From NCBI GenBank assembly GCA_021806055.1, contig JAJZYE010000022.1, positions 1 through 9,021 of the forward strand: a DNA stretch of 9,021 nt, written 5' to 3'. The notes under the pieces were generated by a model. It made no database searches, had not been told where the DNA came from, and worked only from the letters and a program-made list of their open reading frames with translations. Below, one piece after another: positions 1-5,684 of this stretch. The stretch is from Actinomycetes bacterium (GTDB lineage: Bacteria > Actinomycetota > Acidimicrobiia > Acidimicrobiales > RAAP-2). A program made the translations under genes and the position numbers. Each line of letters begins with the position of its first letter. Position 1 is the stretch's first letter.

Positions 1-16
1 TAGCCGCGTCGACGCC

Positions 17-1405
17 CTAGCCGAGCAGCAGGGCGAGGGCCGGGTCCTCCAGGAAGCGTCCCACGTGGGCGATGAACTGCGAGGCCAGCGCCCCGTCGAT
101 CTGGCGGTGGTCGAAGGACATCGACAGCTCCACCACGTGACGTACGACCACGCGGTCCTCGACCACCCAGGGCGACTTGGCGATGCGCCCGACGGCCACG
201 ATGGCCCCCGTGCCCGGGGGCAGCACCGGCACGGCCCCGTCCACCGCGAAGGGCCCCACGTTGGTGATGGTCAGCGTGGTGCCGGCCATCGCCTCGGGCG
301 TGGTGGTGCCCGCGCGCGCGCGATCCACCAGCTCAGTGAGTTGCGTGGCCATCGCGACCAGGTCGAGCTGGTCGGCCCCCTTGATATTGGGCACGATCAG
401 CCCCCGGGGGGTGTTCGCGGCGATGCCCAGGTTGACCCGCCGGCGCACCACGACCTCGTGCGCCGCGTCGTCGAAGCTCGAGTTGATGCCCGGGTAGTGA
501 CGCGCCCCGTCGCACATCGCCATCGCCACCACCGTGAGCGGTGAGACCCGCACGCCGCCCAGCGCGGCGTGCGACGCCAGCGACGCCAGCAGCTCGACCG
601 TGCGCGTGGCGTCCACGCGGACCCACACCGCGGCGTGGGGCGCACTGAACGCGCTGCGGACCATGGCCTCGCTCATCGAGCGCAGTACCCCGGTCACGGG
701 GATGCGCTCCTCCAGCGGGCCGTCGCGCCACGAGGCGATGTCGCGGCCGACGAAGCGCGAGGTCGACGAGGGACCAGTCCCCACGCGAGCGAGTCCGGTC
801 GCGGGCACCGTCGGCGCGAGAGCGCGCTCGACGTCCTCGCGCGTCACCAGGCCGTCACGTCCGGTACCGACCACCGTGGCGATGTCCCGGCCGTGCTGCT
901 TGGCGTAGAGGCGCACCGGCGGCGTCGAGCGCGGCGCGCGGCCATCCGATGCGCGACCGGGGGGCGGCGCGGCGACGGTCGGTGGGGGTGGGGGTGGGGG
1001 GGCGAGAGCGGGCGCGGCGGGAGCGGGGTGGGCGCTCGGGCGGGCGCGGCGACGGCGCGCCGGGGCGGTGTCGTCCTGCTCGACGCCGTAGCCCACGAGT
1101 ACCGGGGTACGCCCCGACGGGGCGGGCGCGGCGACGGCGCCCGTTGCGGCGGCGTCGACGTCGTCGGCCACCTCGACGACCACCAGCGGCGAGCCGACCG
1201 CCATCACGTCACCGACCTCGCCGTAGCGGGCGCGCACGACACCGGCGTAGGGGCTCGGCAGCTCCACCACGGCCTTGGCCGTCTCGATGTCCGCGAGGGG
1301 CTGGTTGAGGCGGATCACGTCGCCCACTGCCACCTTCCACTCGACGATCTCCGCCTCCACGAGGCCCTCGCCCACGTCGGGTAGCTCGAAGGTCTTCTCG
1401 CTCAC
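17..1405 (-). CDS. bkdC: Dihydrolipoamide acyltransferase (E2) of branched-chain 2-oxoacid dehydrogenase
   Basis: This is the 462-residue cytoplasmic core subunit that carries acyl groups on lipoate and transfers them to CoA. Seen: a lipoyl domain at residues 5-80 with the modified lysine K44 in ETAKA; a GYGV motif and arginine run (105-122); an Ala/Pro linker with seven prolines in a row (136-142); a peripheral subunit-binding domain (about 162-197); and a catalytic acyltransferase domain (about 233-462) with DHRQIDG, giving catalytic H433 and D437. The start is a GTG whose last two bases lie in the bkdB stop (GTGA overlap); it sits just before the lipoyl domain (SEKTFELPDVGEG). An upstream ATG in frame at 1546 would add 47 low-complexity residues inside bkdB and is rejected. 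ETAKA instead of ETDKA is usual in actinobacterial E2 proteins. Substrate choice (branched-chain versus pyruvate) is inferred mainly from bkdB. Confidence 0.93.
   Translation of the reverse strand: MSEKTFELPDVGEGLVEAEIVEWKVAVGDVIRLNQPLADIETAKAVVELPSPYAGVVRARYGEVGDVMAVGSPLVVVEVADDVDAAATGAVAAPAPSGRTPVLVGYGVEQDDTAPARRRRARPSAHPAPAAPALAPPPPPPPTVAAPPPGRASDGRAPRSTPPVRLYAKQHGRDIATVVGTGRDGLVTREDVERALAPTVPATGLARVGTGPSSTSRFVGRDIASWRDGPLEERIPVTGVLRSMSEAMVRSAFSAPHAAVWVRVDATRTVELLASLASHAALGGVRVSPLTVVAMAMCDGARHYPGINSSFDDAAHEVVVRRRVNLGIAANTPRGLIVPNIKGADQLDLVAMATQLTELVDRARAGTTTPEAMAGTTLTITNVGPFAVDGAVPVLPPGTGAIVAVGRIAKSPWVVEDRVVVRHVVELSMSFDHRQIDGALASQFIAHVGRFLEDPALALLLG
981..1002 (+). other. G-quadruplex-capable tract in the bkdC linker
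   Basis: The plus strand has G-runs of 2, 5, 5 and 7 separated by single T residues (runs at 981-982, 984-988, 990-994 and 996-1002). The seven-base run can supply two tracts, giving four G-tracts with one-base loops. It is the template strand of bkdC and encodes part of the seven-proline run. Confidence 0.6.
1038..1140. repeat. 21-base perfect direct repeat in the E2 linker
   Basis: Bases 1038-1058 and 1120-1140 are identical over 21 positions and start 82 bases apart. Because 82 is not a multiple of three, the copies are read in different frames: one contributes to the RRRRARPS run, the other to GAVAAPAPS. The repeat is GC-only except for one A, so composition alone may explain part of it. 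Confidence 0.6.
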
Positions 1406-2388
1406 GACTCCCACTCCATCACTCGGTCCACGGCGTCGAGCACTCGGTCCACGCTCGGTCGGAAGTGCTCCTCGATGCGAGACGGCGGGTAGGGAACGTG
1501 GTAGGCGCTGACCCGCAGGGCGGGCGCGCGCAGTGAGTAGAAGCACCGTTCGCTGAGCTCGGCCGCCAGTTCCGAGCCGAGCGAGGCCGTGGGCGGCGCC
1601 TCCTGGACGATGACCAGGCGACCCGTCTTGGTCACCGACTCGATCATCACGTCGAGGTCGAACGGCGCCAGGGATCGGGCGTCGATCACCTCGATCGAGA
1701 CGCCCTCGGCCTCGGCGGCCTCGGCGGCGCGCAGCGCCGTCTTGACCATCGAGCCGTACGCGATCATCGTGACGTCGTGGCCCTCGCGGCGCACGACGGC
1801 GTCGAAGAGCCCGTGGGGGGGCTGGTCGAGGTCGACCTCGCCCTTCTCCCAGTAGCGGCTCTTGGGCTCGCAGAAGATGATCGGGTCGTCGTGCTCGATG
1901 GCCTGCTGGATCATCCAGTAGGCGTCGTTGGGGGTGGCGCAGCTCACGACGCGCAGGCCGGCGGTGTGCGCGAAGTACGCCTCCGGACTCTCGGAGTGGT
2001 GCTCGATCGCCCCGATGCCCCCCTGGAACGGGAGGCGGATCACCAGGCCCATCGTGTAGACGCCGTCGGTGCGCTTGTGCAGCTTGGCCACCTGCGAGAC
2101 GATCTGGTCGAAGGCCGGGTAGACGAAGCCGTCGAACTGGATCTCCACGACCGTGCGGTAGCCGCGGATCGCCAGGCCCACCGCCGTGCCCACGATCGCC
2201 GACTCGGCGAGGGGCGCGTCGATCACGCGATCCTCGCCGAAGTCCTTCTGCAGGCCGTCGGTGATGCGGAACACCCCGCCGAGCTTGCCGATGTCCTCGC
2301 CCATCAGCAGCACCTTCTTGTTGGCCTCCATCGCCCGACGCAACCCCTCGTTGAGCGCGCGCGCCATCGTCATCGTCGTGGTGGACAT
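1402..2388 (-). CDS. bkdB: Branched-chain 2-oxoacid dehydrogenase E1 component, beta subunit
   Basis: This 328-residue protein is the beta half of the thiamine-diphosphate E1 heterotetramer that decarboxylates 2-oxoacids and passes the acyl group to E2 lipoate. Seen: GEDIGKLGGVF (30-40), the LAES motif with conserved E62 that contacts thiamine diphosphate, EIQFDGFVYPAFDQIV (82-97), and HHSESPEAYFAH (130-141). The last motif matches the HSQSPEAFFAH type of branched-chain E1 beta better than the ELHADSLEGL type of pyruvate E1 beta, which is the main reason for the bkd call. The C-terminal transketolase domain has VIDARSLAPFD and VQEAP. Length is normal for the family. The ATG shares its A with the bkdA TGA (TGATG), and a GAGGG ribosome-binding-like site lies six bases upstream inside bkdA, so translation is probably coupled. 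The symbol pdhB is the alternative annotation. Confidence 0.94.
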   Translation of the reverse strand: MSTTTMTMARALNEGLRRAMEANKKVLLMGEDIGKLGGVFRITDGLQKDFGEDRVIDAPLAESAIVGTAVGLAIRGYRTVVEIQFDGFVYPAFDQIVSQVAKLHKRTDGVYTMGLVIRLPFQGGIGAIEHHSESPEAYFAHTAGLRVVSCATPNDAYWMIQQAIEHDDPIIFCEPKSRYWEKGEVDLDQPPHGLFDAVVRREGHDVTMIAYGSMVKTALRAAEAAEAEGVSIEVIDARSLAPFDLDVMIESVTKTGRLVIVQEAPPTASLGSELAAELSERCFYSLRAPALRVSAYHVPYPPSRIEEHFRPSVDRVLDAVDRVMEWES

Positions 2389-3452
2389 CAGTGACCCTCG
2401 CTAACGCCGAGCTCGATCATCTCGCGCCGGCCCCGTTCGATCAGTGGGTGGGGGGCGGCGTACACGTCGTCGAACATGGAGAGGGGATCGGGCGCGTCCA
2501 TCGCGAGGACGTCCTCGCGTAGCTGCAGCGCGATCGCCTCGGCCTGGGCGGTCACCTCGTCCAGCGCCGCGCGCTTCATCCGGTACTCGCGCGTCAGCAG
2601 CGCCTTCACGCGCTCCACCGGGTCCCGGTGCTTCCAGATCTCCACCTCGGCGTCCACGCGGTAGCGCGTCGGGTCGTCGGACGTAGTGTGCGCGCCCATC
2701 CGGTAGGTGTAGGCCTCGATCAGGGTCGGGCCGCCACCGTCGCGGGCGAGGTCGAGGGCGCGACGGGTCACCTCGTACATCGCCAGCACGTCGTTGCCGT
2801 CCACCTGGATCCCGGGGAAGCCGAAGCCCTGGGCCCGGTGGTAGAGCGGGATGCGCGCCTGGAGCGACGCGGGCTCGGAGATCGCCCACTGGTTGTTCTG
2901 CAGGATGAAGACGACCGGCGCGTTGAACGACGCCGCCCACACGAAGGACTCGAGCACGTCGCCCTGACTCGACGCACCGTCCCCGAAGAACGTCATGACC
3001 GCCTCGTGGGCGCCGTCGCGCTGCACTCCCATCGCGTAGCCGACGGCGTGCAGCACCTGGTCGCCCAGGACCACGGTGGGCACCGAGTGGCGGTACTTCT
3101 GGGGGTCCCAGCCCCCGTTGGTCACGGCGCGAAAGATGCGCAGCATCTCCTTGGGGGTCACGCCGCGGCACCACGCCACGCCGTGCTCGCGGTAGCTGGG
3201 GAAGGTGAAGTCGTTGGCTTCGAGGGCCCGCCCCGCGCCAATCTGTGCCGCCTCCTGACCCTGGAGCGGCGCCCAGAGCGCGAGCTGACCCTGACGTTGC
3301 AGCGAGGTCGCCTCGTTGCACAGCCGGCGCACGATGACCATGTCGCGGTACAGGCCGAAGACCTCGTCACGGCCGAGGGAACTCTCGTAGAGCGGGTGGG
3401 CCACACGCTGCCCCTCGGGCGTCAGGATCTGGACGAACTCGTCGCCATCCAT
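2388..3452 (-). CDS. bkdA: Branched-chain 2-oxoacid dehydrogenase E1 component, alpha subunit
   Basis: This 354-residue protein is the alpha half of E1, binding thiamine diphosphate and decarboxylating the 2-oxoacids made from valine, leucine and isoleucine. Seen: QGQEAAQIGAG (65-74), FPSYREHGVAW (84-94), and the thiamine-diphosphate motif starting at GDG (157-159) and ending in NN (186-187). The YRMGAHTTSDDPTRYR loop (250-265) corresponds to the YRxGHHSTSDD loop that is phosphorylated in mitochondrial E1 alpha; whether it is regulated here is unknown. The start at 3452 is chosen because AAGGAG sits five bases upstream; an in-frame ATG at 3653 would add 67 Arg/Pro-rich residues with no family counterpart and would run into rlmN. 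This is the first gene of the bkdABC operon. Many databases would call it pyruvate dehydrogenase E1 alpha (pdhA); the operon partner argues for branched-chain substrates. Confidence 0.92.
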   Translation of the reverse strand: MDGDEFVQILTPEGQRVAHPLYESSLGRDEVFGLYRDMVIVRRLCNEATSLQRQGQLALWAPLQGQEAAQIGAGRALEANDFTFPSYREHGVAWCRGVTPKEMLRIFRAVTNGGWDPQKYRHSVPTVVLGDQVLHAVGYAMGVQRDGAHEAVMTFFGDGASSQGDVLESFVWAASFNAPVVFILQNNQWAISEPASLQARIPLYHRAQGFGFPGIQVDGNDVLAMYEVTRRALDLARDGGGPTLIEAYTYRMGAHTTSDDPTRYRVDAEVEIWKHRDPVERVKALLTREYRMKRAALDEVTAQAEAIALQLREDVLAMDAPDPLSMFDDVYAAPHPLIERGRREMIELGVSEGH

Positions 3453-3457
3453 GCGTT

Positions 3458-3463
3458 CTCCTT
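3458..3463 (-). promoter_or_regulatory. Ribosome binding site of bkdA
   Basis: On the minus strand AAGGAG lies five bases before the ATG at 3452. It is a strong Shine-Dalgarno match and decides the start, because no comparable site precedes the longer alternative at 3653. Confidence 0.8.
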
Positions 3464-3540
3464 CTCTCGTCCGATCGCCGTACACCCGAGCCGGCCGCTC
3501 GTGCGCCGTCGCCGTTCGCCGCGCGACGCTCTCCTCGGAC

Positions 3541-3546
3541 ACCCTA
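3541..3546 (-). promoter_or_regulatory. Possible -10 box for the bkd operon
   Basis: In the 151-base gap between rlmN and bkdA, the minus strand has TAGGGT (TANNNT type) about 88 bases before the bkdA ATG. No good -35 match is visible at 16-18 bases upstream. The gap is otherwise GC-rich and shows no further clear gene or RNA. The call is weak; read-through from rlmN is the alternative source of bkd transcript. Confidence 0.25.
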
Positions 3547-3569
3547 TCCCCGGCGCGTCGCGGCGCGAG

Positions 3570-3593
3570 GGCCGGGTCACGCCCCTGACGGCC
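3570..3593 (-). terminator. Imperfect hairpin after rlmN
   Basis: Eleven bases after the rlmN stop, the minus strand can pair GGCCG with CGGCC and TCA with TGA around a six-base loop, leaving a two-base CC bulge. No T-run follows, so it is not a typical intrinsic terminator. It may attenuate transcription or be chance in GC-rich DNA. Confidence 0.25.
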
Positions 3594-3603
3594 GGTGCGA
3601 ACG

Positions 3604-4722
3604 TTACCGCGCAGTACCGCGTGGGGGCGACGGCTCGCTCTCGGGGGCCCCACCCGGCACCCGCGCCGCGACGCGGACGTCGACCGCCACGCGCGCGCCG
3701 AGTCGGCCGCGGCGCGCGTTGGTGACGTTCACCAGCTGACCGCACGCCGCGTCGATGGAGCGGCCCCGCGTGCGTCGCACGGTGGCGTTGACGCCGCGAA
3801 CCTCGAGCCCCTCACGAAAGGCCGCCACCCGCGCCGGCGGTGAGCCGCGCGTCAGGTAGCCCGGTGTCGGGTTGAGCGGGATGAGGTTCACGTGCGCGCG
3901 CAACGGTGTCGCGAAGGTCGCCAGCTCATCGAGAGACTGCTCGGTGTCGTTCACGCCATCGATCAGCGCCCACTCGAGGCTGATGCGCCGCGACGTGCGC
4001 TCGCTCCAGTACGCCAACGCCGTCGCCAGGCGAGCCAGCGGGTAGCGCCGGTTGAGGGGAACCAGTTCGCTGCGGGTGTCGTCGTTCGCCGCGTGCAGGC
4101 TGAGCGCCAACGTCACCGCCAAGCCCTCGTCGGCTAGGCGCTCGATCGCCGGCGCCACGCCGACCGTGGAGACGGTCAGGTGGCGGGCGGACAGCCCCCG
4201 ATGCTCGTGGAGGCGCCGCAACGCCTCGACGGTCACCGCGTAGTTGGCCAGTGGCTCGCCCATGCCCATGAAGACCACGTTGGAGAGGCGCCGGGGGGCG
4301 GCGGCGCGCGCGGCCACCATCACCTGCTCGAGCACCTCACCCACCCCCAGCGAGCGCGTGAAGCCGGCCTGGCCGGTCGCGCAGAAGGTGCAGCCCATGG
4401 CGCAGCCCGCCTGGCTCGACACGCACACCGTCACCCGATCGTCGTAGGTCATCAGCACGGTCTCCACGGTGGCGCCCCCGGCCAGCTCGAACACCCACTT
4501 TCGCGTCGCCCCCCGGTCACTGGTCACCTCGTTCACCGCGCGCAGCGCTGGCGCCAGCGCACCGTCGAGACGCTGGCGCAGCGCGCGCGGCAGCGTGGTC
4601 ATCGCCGCGACGGGGCGATTCTCCTCCCAGAGGCCGCGCCACACCTGGTCCGCGCGGTAGCGGGGCTCCCCGTCGAGCAGCTCGTCCAGATCCTCGCGCG
4701 TCAAGTCGTACGGGGAAGTCAC
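3604..4722 (-). CDS. rlmN: Dual-specificity 23S rRNA / tRNA adenine-C2 methyltransferase RlmN
   Basis: This 372-residue radical-SAM enzyme methylates C2 of A2503 in 23S rRNA and A37 in some tRNAs, by family knowledge. Seen: CVSSQAGCAMGCTFC, giving the methyl-carrying/catalytic C100 and iron-sulfur ligands C107, C111 and C114 (CxxxCxxC), with the same spacing as Escherichia coli C118, C125, C129 and C132. The second catalytic cysteine is C327 in IDAACGQL. FMGMGEPLANY (151-161) is the SAM-binding region. The basic tail after C327 is about 45 residues long and ends in a Pro/Glu/Arg-rich stretch with no recognised domain. The start is GTG; a TAG stop lies in frame four codons upstream, so no longer protein is possible. 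No good Shine-Dalgarno precedes it, and a TANNNT box lies six bases upstream, suggesting a leaderless message. It lacks the resistance-type features that would be needed to call Cfr. Confidence 0.95.
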   Translation of the reverse strand: MTSPYDLTREDLDELLDGEPRYRADQVWRGLWEENRPVAAMTTLPRALRQRLDGALAPALRAVNEVTSDRGATRKWVFELAGGATVETVLMTYDDRVTVCVSSQAGCAMGCTFCATGQAGFTRSLGVGEVLEQVMVAARAAAPRRLSNVVFMGMGEPLANYAVTVEALRRLHEHRGLSARHLTVSTVGVAPAIERLADEGLAVTLALSLHAANDDTRSELVPLNRRYPLARLATALAYWSERTSRRISLEWALIDGVNDTEQSLDELATFATPLRAHVNLIPLNPTPGYLTRGSPPARVAAFREGLEVRGVNATVRRTRGRSIDAACGQLVNVTNARRGRLGARVAVDVRVAARVPGGAPESEPSPPRGTAR

Positions 4723-4728
4723 GCCACC

Positions 4729-4734
4729 ACGCTA
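4729..4734 (-). promoter_or_regulatory. Likely -10 box of rlmN, leaderless arrangement
   Basis: The minus strand reads TAGCGT, then six bases, then the GTG start codon. A transcription start six to seven bases after a -10 box would fall on the start codon itself. No strong -35 is visible (GGATGT at 17-base spacing), which is common for TANNNT promoters in actinobacteria. Confidence 0.5.
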
Positions 4735-4805
4735 CGGCCGTCAACTCGCGCACATCCGCCAACTCTGCTTGACTCAGTTACGGCCCAGTAAGCACGAGGG
4801 TCACG

Positions 4806-4811
4806 AAGGAG
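4806..4811 (+). promoter_or_regulatory. Ribosome binding site of the HSD10-like gene
   Basis: AAGGAG lies five bases before the ATG at 4817. It rules out the upstream in-frame TTG at 4769, which falls inside the likely promoter region. The sequence and spacing are the same as at bkdA. Confidence 0.82.
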
Positions 4812-4816
4812 ATGCC

Positions 4817-5593
4817 ATGGAACTCACGAACACATCAGCCCTCGTCACCGGCGCGGCGTCCGGGCTCGGCGAAGCGACGGCGCGCGCCCTCGCGGCGCGC
4901 GGCGTGCGCGTGGTCGTCGCGGACCTCAACGACGGGGCCGGTCGCGCGCTCGCCGAGGAGCTCGGCGGCACGTTCGCCCACTGCGACGTGACCAGCACCG
5001 ACGAAGTGATCGCCGCGGTGGACGCCGCGGTGGCGATGGCGCCCCTGTGGAGCGTCGTGAACTGCGCGGGTATCGGCTGGGCCACCCGCACGATCGGCAA
5101 GGACGGCGAGTACGCCTCGGCCCACGACCTCGACCTCTACCGCAAGGTGATCGAGATCAACCTCGTGGGGACCTTCAACGTGTGCCGCCTCGGGGCCACC
5201 GCGATGAGCCACAACACCCCCGACGAGGACGGGCTACGCGGTGCGATCGTCAACACCGCGTCGGTCGCCGCGCAGGACGGCCAGATCGGGCAGGTCGCCT
5301 ACTCCTCCTCCAAAGGGGGCATCGTGGGCCTCATGCTGCCCCTCGCCCGCGACCTGTCGGTCGTGGGCATTCGCGTGAACACCATCCTGCCGGGGCTGAT
5401 CGACACCCCCATCTACGGCACCGGTCCCGCGAGTGACGAGTTCAAGGCTCGTCTCGGCGAAGGCGTGCTGCTGCCCAAGCGCCTCGGCTACTCCTCGGAG
5501 TTCGCCTCACTGGCCCTGGAACTGTTGGCCAACAGCTACATGAACGCCGAGAGCGTACGCCTCGACGCGGGTATTCGCATGCAGCCCAAATAG
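4817..5593 (+). CDS. HSD10-like short-chain dehydrogenase, probable (2-methyl-)3-hydroxyacyl-CoA dehydrogenase
   Basis: This 258-residue classical short-chain dehydrogenase is likely to oxidise 3-hydroxyacyl-CoA, notably 2-methyl-3-hydroxybutyryl-CoA in isoleucine degradation, with NAD. Seen: nucleotide motif TGAASGLG (11-18); D36 after the second beta strand, which favours NAD over NADP; NCAG (82-85); and the tetrad N115, S149, Y162 and K166 (YSSSK). [34 protein letters not shown] and the C-terminal [12 protein letters not shown] closely follow my recollection of human HSD17B10, which ends RLDGAIRMQP. This goes well beyond general family similarity. The exact substrate is inferred. Its nearest functional partners here are the bkd genes, about 1.4 kb away across rlmN and on the opposite strand. 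Other hydroxyacyl-CoA or hydroxysteroid substrates remain possible. Confidence 0.9.
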   Translation: MELTNTSALVTGAASGLGEATARALAARGVRVVVADLNDGAGRALAEELGGTFAHCDVTSTDEVIAAVDAAVAMAPLWSVVNCAGIGWATRTIGKDGEYASAHDLDLYRKVIEINLVGTFNVCRLGATAMSHNTPDEDGLRGAIVNTASVAAQDGQIGQVAYSSSKGGIVGLMLPLARDLSVVGIRVNTILPGLIDTPIYGTGPASDEFKARLGEGVLLPKRLGYSSEFASLALELLANSYMNAESVRLDAGIRMQPK

Positions 5594-5610
5594 GCCACGA
5601 CGCGGCGCGA

Positions 5611-5684
5611 GTCACGGGTGACGGGTGACGGCCCGCGGCGTTCACGTCAGGGCGTCACGTCAGGGCGTCACGCCACCACGTCAC
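5611..5684. repeat. Short phased repeats in the convergent spacer, possible bidirectional terminator
   Basis: The spacer between two converging genes contains a 7-base unit, GGGTGAC, twice in tandem (5616-5629), and a 13-base unit, CACGTCAGGGCGT, twice in tandem (5643-5668). Viewed as hexamers, GTGACG occurs at 5618 and 5625, and its reverse complement CGTCAC at 5653, 5666 and 5679, exactly 13 bases apart. The two groups can pair into alternative hairpins on either strand. No T-tract is present. The last copies run into the permease stop and final codons. Confidence 0.55.

Larger units (their letters stand above)
4723..4816. promoter_or_regulatory. Divergent intergenic region between rlmN and the HSD10-like gene
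   Basis: These 94 bases separate two divergently transcribed genes and must hold at least one promoter for each. On the minus side a TANNNT box adjoins the rlmN start. On the plus side TTGACT (4769-4774) is a good -35-like hexamer, but the best following A/T-rich hexamer, TAAGCA at 4789, is only 14 bases on, too short for a normal spacer, so the plus promoter is unresolved. An imperfect palindrome, TTACGGCCCAGTAA (4778-4791), sits between them and could be an operator. Confidence 0.5.

Noticed and set aside
1406..1546. N-terminal extension of the E2 protein from a start at 1546
   Set aside because: It lies entirely within bkdB, is low-complexity Arg/Pro/Ser, and precedes the lipoyl domain start; the GTG at 1405 in a GTGA overlap is better.
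1700..1735. GGC/CTC-rich near-repeat in bkdB
   Set aside because: It encodes RAAEAAEAEG in a normal helix of the family, and codon bias for Ala and Glu explains it.
3453..3653. 67-residue extension of E1 alpha from an ATG at 3653
   Set aside because: It overlaps the end of rlmN, has no family counterpart and no ribosome site, while AAGGAG precedes the ATG at 3452.
4769..4816. TTG start giving 16 extra residues on the HSD10-like protein
   Set aside because: The TTG is part of a -35-like TTGACT, and AAGGAG sits five bases before the ATG at 4817.
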